DNA of 64,000 bases from Streptomyces sp. Root1304 (GTDB lineage Bacteria; Actinomycetota; Actinomycetes; Streptomycetales; Streptomycetaceae). Below the pieces are notes generated by a model. The model saw only the letters and a list, made by a program, of their open reading frames with translations. It was not told where the DNA came from and searched no databases. The stretch covers positions 499,921-563,920 of the forward strand of contig NZ_LMEP01000012.1 in NCBI RefSeq assembly GCF_001426405.1, given 5' to 3'. Shown here in pieces: positions 41,724 through 49,614 of this stretch. The position numbers were made by a program, and so were the translations under genes. Every line of letters begins with the position of its first letter. The stretch's first letter is position 1.

Positions 41724-44266
41724 CGCGAGGTGGCCCCTTCCAGGGTGCTGTTCGTCCTGCCGAGCGTCAGGATCGTCAGGTCCGGCTTGATCTGGTCGCG
41801 CTCCGGCACGAAGCGGACCGAGGGGTCCGGCGCCCCGGGCGCGTTCACGAAGGAGACGAAGCGCCGCAGTCGCTCCGGGTCGTCCAGGGTCCGCGCCCAC
41901 TCGTCCTGGTAGCCGGCGACGTGCGCCGCCATCAGGGCCTCCAGTTCGTCGCAGAGCCCGAGCGAGTCCCCCACCACCACGTCCTTGAGGTGGTCGAGCC
42001 CGCCCTCCAGGCGCTCCAGCCAGGTCGACGTCCGCTCAAGGCGGTCCGCCGTCCGGATGTAGAACATCAGGAACCGGTCGATCAGGCGCACCAGTTCGGC
42101 GTCCGACAGGTCCTGGGCGAGCAGGTCCGCGTGGCGCGGGGTCGCGCCGCCGTTCCCGCCGACGTAGAGGTTCCAGCCGTTCGCCGTCGCGATGATCCCG
42201 AAGTCCTTCGACTGGGCCTCGGCGCACTCGCGGGCGCAGCCCGAGACCGCCGACTTCAGCTTGTGCGGGGCGCGCAGGCCCCGGTAGCGCAGCTCCAGCT
42301 GGATCGCCATCCTCACGGAGTCCTGGACGCCGTAGCGGCACCAGGTCTGCCCCACGCAGGACTTGATGGTGCGCAGCGCCTTTCCGTACGCGTGCCCCGA
42401 CTCGAAGCCCGCGTCGACCAGCCGGGTCCAGATGGAGGGGAGCTGGTCGACCCTGGCGCCGAAGAGGTCGATCCGCTGACCGCCCGTGATCTTCGTGTAG
42501 AGACCGAAGTCCCGGGCCACCTCGCCGATCACGATCAGCTTCTCCGGGGTGATCTCGCCGCCGGGGATGCGCGGCACCACCGAGTAGGAGCCGTTGCGCT
42601 GCATGTTGGCGAGGAAGTGGTCGTTGGTGTCCTGGAGGGCGGCCTGCTCCCCGTCGAGGATGTATCCGTCGATGCCGAGCACCGGGGCCAGTGAGGCGAG
42701 GATCGAGCCGACGGTCGGCTTGCAGACCTCGCAGCCCTCGCCGCCCCGCGCCTCCTCCCGTCCGTGCGAGTCGAGCAGCGCGGCGAAGGAGGTCAGCCGC
42801 AGGGTGCGGGCGATCTCGTACAGCTCGCTCCGGGTGTACGAGAAGCAGCCGCAGAGCCCCTTGTCGACGGCGGCCGGCAGCAGCTTCTCGATCGTCTTCA
42901 CGCAACTGCCGCAGCCCGTACCGGCCTTGGTGCACTTCTTCACCTCGGGCAGCGAGGAGCACTGGCCGATCGCGTGCTTGGTCACGTTGTGGCAGGAGCA
43001 GATCACCGCGTCGTCCGGCAGCGCCGAGGGGCCGAGTGCCACGGGGGCGCCCGCACCGGCCGGGAGCACCAGCTGCTCGGGGGAGACGGGCGGCACGGAA
43101 CCGGTGAGCGGGCGGAGCAGCCCGTACTGCTCGGCGTCCCCGACCAGGACACCGCCCAGCAGCACCCCGTCGCCGGAGATCACCAGCTTCTTGTAGACGC
43201 CCGAGCGGGAGTCGGCGTACACGACGTCGAGGCAGCCCTCGGCCGCGCCGTGCGCGTCGCCGAAGGAGGCCACGTCCACGCCGAGCAGCTTCAGCTTCGT
43301 CGACATGTCGGCACCGGTGAAGCCGTCTCCGCCCTCCTCGTCGGCGATCGTCGCCGCCGCCGTCTGCGCCATCTCGTAGCCCGGCGCCACCAGGCCGTAG
43401 ACCCGCCCGTCCGAGGCGAGCGCGCACTCGCCGATCGCGAAGACCGCCGGGTCGGAGGTGCGGCACCGTTCGTCGACGGCGATGCCGCCGCGCTCCCCGA
43501 CGGTGAGGCCGCAGTCGCGGGCCAGCTGGTCCCGGGGCCGTACCCCGGCGGAGAACACGACCATGTCCGTGGGCAGTTCGGAGCCGTCCGAGAGCTTCAT
43601 CCCGGTCACGGCGCCGTCCGTCGTCACCACCTCCTGGGTGCCCGTGCCGGTGTGCACGGTCAGACCCATCCGCTCGATCGTGCGGAGCAGGGCCGCGCCG
43701 CCGCCCTCGTCGACCTGCACCGGCATCAGGCGCGGCGCGAACTCCACGACGTGGGTGTCGAGTCCGAGCCCGCTGAGCGCGCCCGCCGCCTCCAGGCCGA
43801 GCAGCCCGCCGCCGACGACCGCGCCGGTCGTCGCCGTCCGCGCGTACTCCTCGATCGCGAGGAGGTCCTCGATCGTGCGGTAGACGAAGCAGCCGCGGGC
43901 GTCCTTGCCGGGGACGGGTGGCACGAAGGGGTACGAGCCGGTGGCCAGGACCAGCGTGTCGTACGCGAAGACCCGCCCCGAGCGTGCGGTGACCGTACGG
44001 GCCTCCCGGTCCACCGACTCGGCCGGGTCGCCCACGTACAGCTCGATCGAGTGCTTCTCCAGGAAACCCGCCTCGACCATCGACAGGTCCTCCGGGGTCT
44101 TCCCGGAGAAGTACGAGGTCAGCTGTACGCGGTCGTAGGCCGGGCGCGGCTCCTCGCAGAGGACCACGATCCGGGCCCGCTCGGTGACGCCACGGTCCGC
44201 GAGCGCCTCAAGGAACCGCTGGCCGACCATTCCGTGGCCGACCAGGACGATGGTGGGGGTGGTCAT
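41720..44266 (-). CDS. nirB: NAD(P)H-dependent nitrite reductase large subunit
   Basis: An 848-residue enzyme reducing nitrite to ammonium with six electrons. Order: FAD/NAD(P)H-binding domain (about 1-330; VLVGHGMVGQRFLEAL at the start, GAVVGGGLLGLEAAGAL second Rossmann), a BFD-like [2Fe-2S] region (about 418-450; CSCHN with CGSC, plus another Cys pair near 530), then the sirohaem/[4Fe-4S] nitrite-reductase domain with CVGQTWC (about 637-643) and SGCARECAE (about 675-680), the cluster Cys. Coupled to nirD and to the upstream FAD reductase by ATGA overlaps; a GlnR-like box precedes the operon. Confidence 0.95.
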   Translation of the reverse strand: MTTPTIVLVGHGMVGQRFLEALADRGVTERARIVVLCEEPRPAYDRVQLTSYFSGKTPEDLSMVEAGFLEKHSIELYVGDPAESVDREARTVTARSGRVFAYDTLVLATGSYPFVPPVPGKDARGCFVYRTIEDLLAIEEYARTATTGAVVGGGLLGLEAAGALSGLGLDTHVVEFAPRLMPVQVDEGGGAALLRTIERMGLTVHTGTGTQEVVTTDGAVTGMKLSDGSELPTDMVVFSAGVRPRDQLARDCGLTVGERGGIAVDERCRTSDPAVFAIGECALASDGRVYGLVAPGYEMAQTAAATIADEEGGDGFTGADMSTKLKLLGVDVASFGDAHGAAEGCLDVVYADSRSGVYKKLVISGDGVLLGGVLVGDAEQYGLLRPLTGSVPPVSPEQLVLPAGAGAPVALGPSALPDDAVICSCHNVTKHAIGQCSSLPEVKKCTKAGTGCGSCVKTIEKLLPAAVDKGLCGCFSYTRSELYEIARTLRLTSFAALLDSHGREEARGGEGCEVCKPTVGSILASLAPVLGIDGYILDGEQAALQDTNDHFLANMQRNGSYSVVPRIPGGEITPEKLIVIGEVARDFGLYTKITGGQRIDLFGARVDQLPSIWTRLVDAGFESGHAYGKALRTIKSCVGQTWCRYGVQDSVRMAIQLELRYRGLRAPHKLKSAVSGCARECAEAQSKDFGIIATANGWNLYVGGNGGATPRHADLLAQDLSDAELVRLIDRFLMFYIRTADRLERTSTWLERLEGGLDHLKDVVVGDSLGLCDELEALMAAHVAGYQDEWARTLDDPERLRRFVSFVNAPGAPDPSVRFVPERDQIKPDLTILTLGRTNSTLEGATSR

Positions 44267-45459
44267 GAGGAGCCTCCGTCGTGGGTGAGCAGGTGGAGCA
44301 GGGGGGCGTCGTCGGGCAGGGCTTCGTCGCCCTCCCAGGCGCGGGCGAGCGACCCGACCGCGGCCAGATCGCCGAGGAGGACGCCCCCGACGAGCCGGTC
44401 GCCGCGGACGACGACCTTGCGGTAGGCGCTGCGCGTGGCGTCGGTGAGCTGGACGACCTCGTCGCCCGGCCGCGCCGTGACCTCGCCGAAGGCGGCGAGG
44501 TCGAGCGGCCGCGCACCGCCGAGGGTGAGCCGGGTGAGGGCGCGGGTGCCGGTGTAGCGCGCGCCGGAGAGTTCGGCGGTGAGCAGGTCCGCCAGCACGT
44601 CGGCCTGTTCGAGCGCCGGTCCGGCGAGGCCGTAGCTGCGGCCCCCGTGCTCCGCGCAGTCGCCGACCGCGTGGATGTACGGGTCGGAGGTGCGGAGTTC
44701 GTCGTCGACGACGACGCCGGTGGCGACGTCGAGCCCCGCCTCGCGGGCGAGGGCGACGCGGGGGCGCACCCCGCAGGCGAGGACGACGACCTGGGCGTCG
44801 AGGACGAAGCCGTCGGCGAGCTCGACGGCCGTGACCGCCCCGTCGCGCTGCCGGAGGCCGCTGACCCGGCACTCGGTGTGCACCTCGACGCCGAGCGCCT
44901 CGACGTGCTCGTGCAGCAGGGCCGAGGCCTGGGCGTCGAGCTGGCGCTCCATCAGCCGCTCGCCCTGCTGGGCGAGGACCACCTCCGCGCCGAGCGCGGC
45001 GAGGGCGCGGGCCGCCGAGACGCCGAGGAGGCCGCCGCCGATGACCACCGCCCGTACCCCGGGCCGGACGACGGAGCGCAGCTCCAGACAGTCGTCGAGG
45101 GTACGGAAGGGGTGGACGCCCTCCGGCAGTTCCGCCCCGCGCACCCCGCGCAGCGGCGGCAGCACCGGGTTGGAGCCGGTGGCCAGGACCAGCCGGTCGT
45201 AGCCGACGAGGGAGCCGTCCGCGCACTCCACCGTCCGCGCCGCCCGGTCGATCCGCACCGCCCGCGTCCCGAGCCGCGCGGGCTCCCGGGTCCCGGGCAG
45301 GGCGATCACCTCGGGGGCGTACCGCCCGGCGAGGACGTCGGCGAGCAGCACCCTGTTGTACGGTGCGTGCCGCTCCTCGCCGAGGAGGGTGACGGGGAGG
45401 CGCTGGGCGAGCCGGGCGCCCGCCGTTCCGCCCCCGACCACCACGATCCGTGTACTCAT
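44263..45459 (-). CDS. NAD(P)/FAD-dependent oxidoreductase of the nir operon
   Basis: A 398-residue flavoprotein: FAD motif IVVVGGGTAGARLAQRL, VLATGSNPVLPPL, a second Rossmann AVVIGGGLLGVSAARALAALG, and a C-terminal THAVGDCAEHGG-like FAD contact (IHAVGDCAEH). It resembles the reductase half of NirB and NirB-associated oxidoreductases. As the first gene of an ATGA-coupled set with nirB and nirD, it probably supplies electrons to nitrite reduction or acts as a partner/regulatory paralogue; the exact donor is unknown. GlnR-like box at 45483-45520 is just upstream of its ATG. Confidence 0.88.
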   Translation of the reverse strand: MSTRIVVVGGGTAGARLAQRLPVTLLGEERHAPYNRVLLADVLAGRYAPEVIALPGTREPARLGTRAVRIDRAARTVECADGSLVGYDRLVLATGSNPVLPPLRGVRGAELPEGVHPFRTLDDCLELRSVVRPGVRAVVIGGGLLGVSAARALAALGAEVVLAQQGERLMERQLDAQASALLHEHVEALGVEVHTECRVSGLRQRDGAVTAVELADGFVLDAQVVVLACGVRPRVALAREAGLDVATGVVVDDELRTSDPYIHAVGDCAEHGGRSYGLAGPALEQADVLADLLTAELSGARYTGTRALTRLTLGGARPLDLAAFGEVTARPGDEVVQLTDATRSAYRKVVVRGDRLVGGVLLGDLAAVGSLARAWEGDEALPDDAPLLHLLTHDGGSS

Positions 45460-45482
45460 GACGGGAAGCGTGCGCGGCGGGT

Positions 45483-45520
45483 GTTACCCGACGGCATCCC
45501 GGCTGTTTCCCGTACGGAAC
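45483..45520 (-). promoter_or_regulatory. GlnR-like box before the nir operon
   Basis: On the minus strand: GTTCC-n6-GAAAC-n6-GATGC-n6-GTAAC, four elements with exact 11-bp period. The first pair fits the GlnR consensus gTnAC-n6-GaAAC well; the second is degenerate. It ends 24 bases before the start codon. Confidence 0.65.
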
Positions 45521-45683
45521 GCTGATCTCCGTGGCCCGCCGGGAGCGCTGTGAGGGCACGGCCGGACCGGTGGACGCACCGAAGACCGGGCCGAGGGTTA
45601 ACCCGTGGTCAGGCTCGGCTCAAGCCCGCCTTAAGGATCGGGCCGACGGGCCTGAGCTGCGGATTGCCGTACCCGGGCGACCC

Positions 45684-45689
45684 TAGGGT
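45684..45689 (+). promoter_or_regulatory. Putative -10 box of a leaderless transcript
   Basis: TAGGGT lies seven bases before the GTG at 45697. Confidence 0.4.
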
Positions 45690-45696
45690 GCCGGAT

Positions 45697-47103
45697 GTGA
45701 CCTCCGAGGCCCGCCCCCACCCGCTCTACGTGCCCCTGCCCGGCAGGCCGGCCCCCGCCCCACCGGCCACCGCGGCGCCGGCCCCCGTCCCCGCCCTCCG
45801 CCTCGCCCCCGACCGGCTGCGGACCGGCATCCTCGCCGGGGCCGGAGCGGTCGCCCTGTTTTGGGGTCTCCAGGCCCGGCCCTCCGCCCGGCTCGACGCC
45901 TTCTTCGCCACCGGCGCCCACCTCACCGGCCTCCTCGCCGGCTACGGCGTCCTCGTCCTCCTGCTGCTCATGGCCCGCGTCCCCGCCGTCGAGCACGGCG
46001 TCGGCGCGGACCGGCTCGCCCGCTGGCACGCCCTCGGCGGCCGGTACGTCCTCGGCCTGATCGGCGCCCACGCGCTCCTCGCCCTCATCGGCTACGCCGT
46101 GCACACCCGTACCGACCTCGTCACCGCCACCGGGGGCCTCCTCGGATACGGGGCCATCGCCGCCGCCACCGCGGGCACCGCCCTGTTCGTCGCCGTCGGC
46201 GTCACCTCCGCCCGGGGCGTACGCCGTCGCCTCCCGCACGAGACCTGGCGGGCGGTGCACCTCGGCGGGCTCCTTGCCGCCGCCCTCGGCTTCGTCCACC
46301 AGCTCGCCGGGCCCGACCTCGCCGACAGCCTCCTCGCCCGCTGGCTCTGGTCGATGGCCCACGGCACCGTCGCCGTCCTCCTCCTCTGGTACCGGGTCGT
46401 CGTCCCCGTCCGCGCCGCCCTCCGTCACGAACTGCGGGTCGCGGAAGTCCGCGACGAGGGCCCCGGCGTCGTCTCCGTCCTCGTCCGGGGCAGGGGAGTG
46501 GCCCGGCTCCAGGCGGAACCCGGCCAGTTCTTCCGCTGGCGCTTCCTGCGGCGCGGACTCTGGGCGACCGCCCTGCCCTTCTCCCTCTCCGCGCCCGTCC
46601 GCGACGACACCCTGCGGATCACCGTCAAGGCGCTCGGCGACCACACCCGCCGCATCCGGCGGCTCCGCCCCGGCACCCGGGTCCTGGCCGCCGGACCCTT
46701 CGGCGCGCTCACCGCCCACCGCCGCACCCGCCGCAAGGTCCTGCTGCTCGCCGGCGGCGTCGGCATCACCCCGCTGCGCGCCCTCTTCGAGACCCTGCCC
46801 GGCGGGCCCGGCGACGTGACCCTGCTCTACCGGGCCTCGGACGCGGCCGGACTCGTCCTCCGTACGGAACTGGAGGCCATCGCCCGCGAACGGCAGGCCG
46901 CGCTCCACTTCCTCCTCGGCCCCTCGGACGACTCCTTCGACCCGCTCGCGCCCCGCGCCCTGCGCCACCTCGTGCCCGAACTCGCCGCCCACGACGTGTA
47001 CCTGTGCGGGCCGCCGGCGATGGCACGGGCCGCCACCGCCCATCTGATCCGGGCCGGGGTGCCGGCCTCCCGCATCCACAGCGAGGACTTCGACCATGGC
47101 TAG
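45697..47103 (+). CDS. Ferric-reductase-like flavocytochrome (membrane oxidoreductase)
   Basis: A 468-residue protein: Pro-rich cytoplasmic start, six transmembrane helices (about 45-265) of the ferric-reductase-like type with His residues spaced as haem ligands (RWHALGGRYVLGLIGAHALLALIGY, VHLGGLLAAALGFVHQLAG, SMAHGTVAVLLLWYR), then an FAD-binding barrel (about 280-360, PFSLSAP) and an NAD(P)-binding domain (LLLAGGVGITPLRALFETL, VYLCGPPAMA). It moves electrons from NAD(P)H across the membrane, perhaps to iron. The GTG at 45697 is seven bases after a TAGGGT box. The last bases overlap the next small gene. Confidence 0.87.
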   Translation: MTSEARPHPLYVPLPGRPAPAPPATAAPAPVPALRLAPDRLRTGILAGAGAVALFWGLQARPSARLDAFFATGAHLTGLLAGYGVLVLLLLMARVPAVEHGVGADRLARWHALGGRYVLGLIGAHALLALIGYAVHTRTDLVTATGGLLGYGAIAAATAGTALFVAVGVTSARGVRRRLPHETWRAVHLGGLLAAALGFVHQLAGPDLADSLLARWLWSMAHGTVAVLLLWYRVVVPVRAALRHELRVAEVRDEGPGVVSVLVRGRGVARLQAEPGQFFRWRFLRRGLWATALPFSLSAPVRDDTLRITVKALGDHTRRIRRLRPGTRVLAAGPFGALTAHRRTRRKVLLLAGGVGITPLRALFETLPGGPGDVTLLYRASDAAGLVLRTELEAIARERQAALHFLLGPSDDSFDPLAPRALRHLVPELAAHDVYLCGPPAMARAATAHLIRAGVPASRIHSEDFDHG

Positions 47104-47332
47104 ACACGACGCATCCGGACGACACGGCGGACCCCGCGTCCCCGGACGGCACGGCGCACCGCGCGTTCCCACCGTCCGGCAGGCCCGGCGCAGGCTCGCC
47201 GCCGCGCTGATCGGCGCCGGGGCGCTCGCCGCGACCTTCCTCACCGCCTCGGTCAGCCCGGCCGCCCCGCCGGCCCCCGACCGGGAGCCGGGCGCCGCAA
47301 GCTCAGACGTAGCTCAACTCTCCAGGGATTGA
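47096..47332 (+). CDS. Small membrane/exported protein overlapping the flavocytochrome gene
   Basis: A 78-residue protein: basic start (RQARRRL), one hydrophobic segment (AAALIGAGALAATFLTASVS) and a short Pro/Ala/Asp-rich end. It overlaps the previous gene by eight bases, indicating coupled translation. Ferric-reductase genes of this type are often followed by an FMN-binding protein; this gene has the position and signal of one but no FMN-binding domain, so it may be a truncated relic. Alternatively it is a genuine small partner. No function can be assigned. Confidence 0.55.
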   Translation: MARHDASGRHGGPRVPGRHGAPRVPTVRQARRRLAAALIGAGALAATFLTASVSPAAPPAPDREPGAASSDVAQLSRD

Positions 47333-47356
47333 TGGACGGGGCAACGACCGCCTCCC

Positions 47357-47362
47357 TAGTCT
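47357..47362 (+). promoter_or_regulatory. Putative -10 box of a leaderless TauE-type gene
   Basis: TAGTCT lies seven bases before the ATG at 47370. Confidence 0.4.
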
Positions 47363-47369
47363 CACGGAC

Positions 47370-48155
47370 ATGCCCGAGATATCTCTGACCACCCTTGTCC
47401 TGCTCTGCCTCGCCGCGCTCGTGGCGGGCTGGATCGACGCCGTGGTCGGCGGTGGCGGGCTGCTCCAGCTGCCCGCCCTGCTGCTCGGGCTCCCGCACGT
47501 CCCGGCCGCGCACATCCTCGGCACCAACAAGGCGGTCTCGATCGTGGGCACCACCGGGGCCGCCGTCACCTACCTCCGCAAGGCGCCCGTCCAGGTGGGG
47601 ACGGCGGTGCGGATCGGACTCGCGGCCCTCGCCGGCTCCATGTGCGGCGCCTTCTTCGCGGCCGGCATCAGCAGCGAGGTCCTGCGCCCGGTGATCATGG
47701 TGGTGCTGCTCGCGGTCGCGGCCTTCGTGATGCTGCGGCCGTCCTTCGGGGTGAAGGCCGAGGGGGAGGACCGGGCGCCGCTGACCCGGGCCCGGATCGT
47801 CACCGCGATCGTCGTCGTGGGCGGCGGGATCGGCTTCTACGACGGCCTGTTCGGGCCCGGCACCGGCACCTTCCTGGTCCTCGCGCTGACCGCCGTGCTC
47901 CACCTCGACCTGGTGACGGCCTCGGCCACCGCGAAGATCGTCAACGTCTGCACCAACGCGGGCGCGCTCGCGATGTTCGCCTACCAGGGCACCGTGTACT
48001 GGCAGCTCGCCGCCGTCATGGCGGTCTTCAACCTGATCGGCGGGACCGTGGGGGCGCGGATGGCGCTCAGCAAGGGCGCCGAGTTCGTGCGGGGGGTGCT
48101 GCTGGTCGTCGTGCTCTCGCTGGTCGCGAAGCTCGCCTTCGACCAGTGGGCGTGA
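47370..48155 (+). CDS. Sulfite exporter TauE/SafE family protein
   Basis: A 261-residue membrane protein of eight helices with the paired family motif: AGWIDAVVGGGGLLQLPALLL and later GGIGFYDGLFGPGTGTFLVLALTAVL. Family members transport sulfite, sulfoacetate or other organic anions, with no ATPase partner. Substrate unknown. A TAGTCT box lies seven bases before the ATG. Confidence 0.9.
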   Translation: MPEISLTTLVLLCLAALVAGWIDAVVGGGGLLQLPALLLGLPHVPAAHILGTNKAVSIVGTTGAAVTYLRKAPVQVGTAVRIGLAALAGSMCGAFFAAGISSEVLRPVIMVVLLAVAAFVMLRPSFGVKAEGEDRAPLTRARIVTAIVVVGGGIGFYDGLFGPGTGTFLVLALTAVLHLDLVTASATAKIVNVCTNAGALAMFAYQGTVYWQLAAVMAVFNLIGGTVGARMALSKGAEFVRGVLLVVVLSLVAKLAFDQWA

Positions 48156-48189
48156 GGCCCGTCCCCGGGCTGGGCGTGAAGCCCGCCGC

Positions 48190-48807
48190 CTACCTGACCC
48201 CGATGAGGTGCCCGAAGGCGACCACGTTCCCCTGGTAGCCGTTCTTCTTCGAGAAGCCGCCGCCGCAGGTGATCACCCTGATCTCGGCCCGGCCGGCCTC
48301 GTCGTACACCTTCCGGTCGGGGAAGTCCTCGTTCCCGTAGACCTCGACCGCGTCGACCGTGAACACCGCCGTACGCCCGTCCTGCCGGTCCACCTCGATC
48401 CGATGGCCCTTCTTCAGCGCGCCGAGGGTGTAGAAGACGGCGGGCCCGTCGGCGTTGTCGACGTGGCCCGCGACGATCGCCGTGCCCTTGGCGCCGGGCG
48501 CGGTGCCGTCCCCGTACCAGCCGGCCATGTTCCGGTCCCGCGCCGGCGGCACGTCGAGCGAACCGTCCGCGGCCAGACCGAGCCGCATCATCGGGGTGTC
48601 CACGTCGGTCTCCGGGATGCGCAGCCGGACCGGCGGCGACGGAGGCAGCGGGTCGGCGGCGGCGTCGGTGTGCACGCTCGGCCCGGCGGCGAAGGCCTGC
48701 GCGGCCGACGGTACGGGCGGGGTGACCTGCTCCGAGCCGTTCTGCACGAGCCAGATCCCGACGCCGGCGGCCACGGCTATGCCCCAGCCCTTGCTCCTGT
48801 TGCTCAC
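48190..48807 (-). CDS. Class F sortase
   Basis: A 205-residue transpeptidase: short N-terminus with one membrane helix (GWGIAVAAGVGIWLVQNG), linker, and the sortase beta-barrel (about 60-205). Catalytic residues visible: His in TAIVAGHVDN (about 119), Cys in RVITCGGGF (about 179) and an Arg near the C-terminus. Class F sortases attach or process surface proteins in actinobacteria. It lies 98 bases downstream of a secreted protein that carries a TGxGGS-type C-terminal signal, the likely substrate. Confidence 0.9.
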   Translation of the reverse strand: MSNRSKGWGIAVAAGVGIWLVQNGSEQVTPPVPSAAQAFAAGPSVHTDAAADPLPPSPPVRLRIPETDVDTPMMRLGLAADGSLDVPPARDRNMAGWYGDGTAPGAKGTAIVAGHVDNADGPAVFYTLGALKKGHRIEVDRQDGRTAVFTVDAVEVYGNEDFPDRKVYDEAGRAEIRVITCGGGFSKKNGYQGNVVAFGHLIGVR

Positions 48808-48905
48808 CTGGTTTCCTTCGTGTCCTCACGGGGCCGGTGGTGATGTGGCCCTGCCCCCGCCGGGCCGTGTTCGGGCGCTCGGCGGGGGCAGGACAGGCGG
48901 GGGTC

Positions 48906-49418
48906 TCAGTGCCCCTGCGCGCCGCTCGCCCGGCGTCGCAGGAGCCAGACCCCGCCCACGGCAGCAGCGGCCAGCACCGCCGCACCTGCCGTGACCTGGG
49001 CGGTGTCGGGGCCCACACTGCCCCCGACACCGGTCTGGACGTGGCCGCTCGGACCCCGGTGCTTGACGGTCAGGTCGCCCCGGGCCGTCCTGCCGTTGTC
49101 GCAGGCCACACTGATGCCGTAGGTGCCGGGCTTGGCGTGCTCCGGCACGTCGAACTGACCGACCACGACCTCTTTGTGGGTGCTCGGGTTCAGCTGGAAC
49201 TCGCCCGCGCCGAGCGAGTTCGCGTCCCCGACGCCGTGACCGTGCTTCCCGCAGGCGAGGGTGTTGACGGTGACGGTGGTGCCGGGGGATGCGGAGGAGG
49301 GGAAGACTTCGAGCGACTCCGGATTGTTGTTGTTGGCGTACGCCCCGGGGGCGGCGAACGCCCCGAGCGCGGCGACCGTCAGCGCGGTACCGGTGAACAG
49401 ACGGACAGTGGTGCGCAT
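48906..49418 (-). CDS. Secreted wall-associated protein, probable sortase substrate
   Basis: A 170-residue exported protein: signal peptide (VRLFTGTALTVAALGAFAAPGAYA), a beta-rich middle with two Cys (VNTLACGKHG and GISVACDNG), and a C-terminal HVQTGVGGSVGPDTAQ motif followed by a hydrophobic helix and RRRASGAQGH. This C-terminal layout (QTG-GGS, helix, basic tail) resembles sorting signals of proteins encoded beside class F sortases. It lies immediately upstream of such a sortase in the same direction, so this is its most likely substrate. A perfect CTGATG-N3-CATCAG palindrome (49528) lies upstream. Confidence 0.83.
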   Translation of the reverse strand: MRTTVRLFTGTALTVAALGAFAAPGAYANNNNPESLEVFPSSASPGTTVTVNTLACGKHGHGVGDANSLGAGEFQLNPSTHKEVVVGQFDVPEHAKPGTYGISVACDNGRTARGDLTVKHRGPSGHVQTGVGGSVGPDTAQVTAGAAVLAAAAVGGVWLLRRRASGAQGH

Positions 49419-49527
49419 GGGGGCCTCCGGGGCGCGCGAGCGGTCATGCCGTGCGGTCCTCCCGGGAGGGACTTCCCGGGTGGACCTTCTGAGACCGAGA
49501 TAAGAGCCGCCGCGCGCCCCGCGCCTG

Positions 49528-49542
49528 CTGATGAGGCATCAG
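49528..49542. promoter_or_regulatory. Perfect CTGATG-N3-CATCAG palindrome before the sortase substrate gene
   Basis: CTGATG-AGG-CATCAG has the same 6-base arms as the site at 4835. It lies 110 bases upstream of the secreted-protein start, with no other gene nearby on that side. Confidence 0.6.
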
Positions 49543-49614
49543 GATTGGGCCGTCCGATACGGTGTGTCGACTGGATCTCCGATGTCTACGCAGGTCAGAG
49601 CGGGTTTCGCGGCG

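Noticed and set aside
47330..47370. FMN-binding-domain relic after the small overlapping gene
   Set aside because: Only about 40 bases separate the genes, and no in- or out-of-frame translation resembles an FMN-binding domain.
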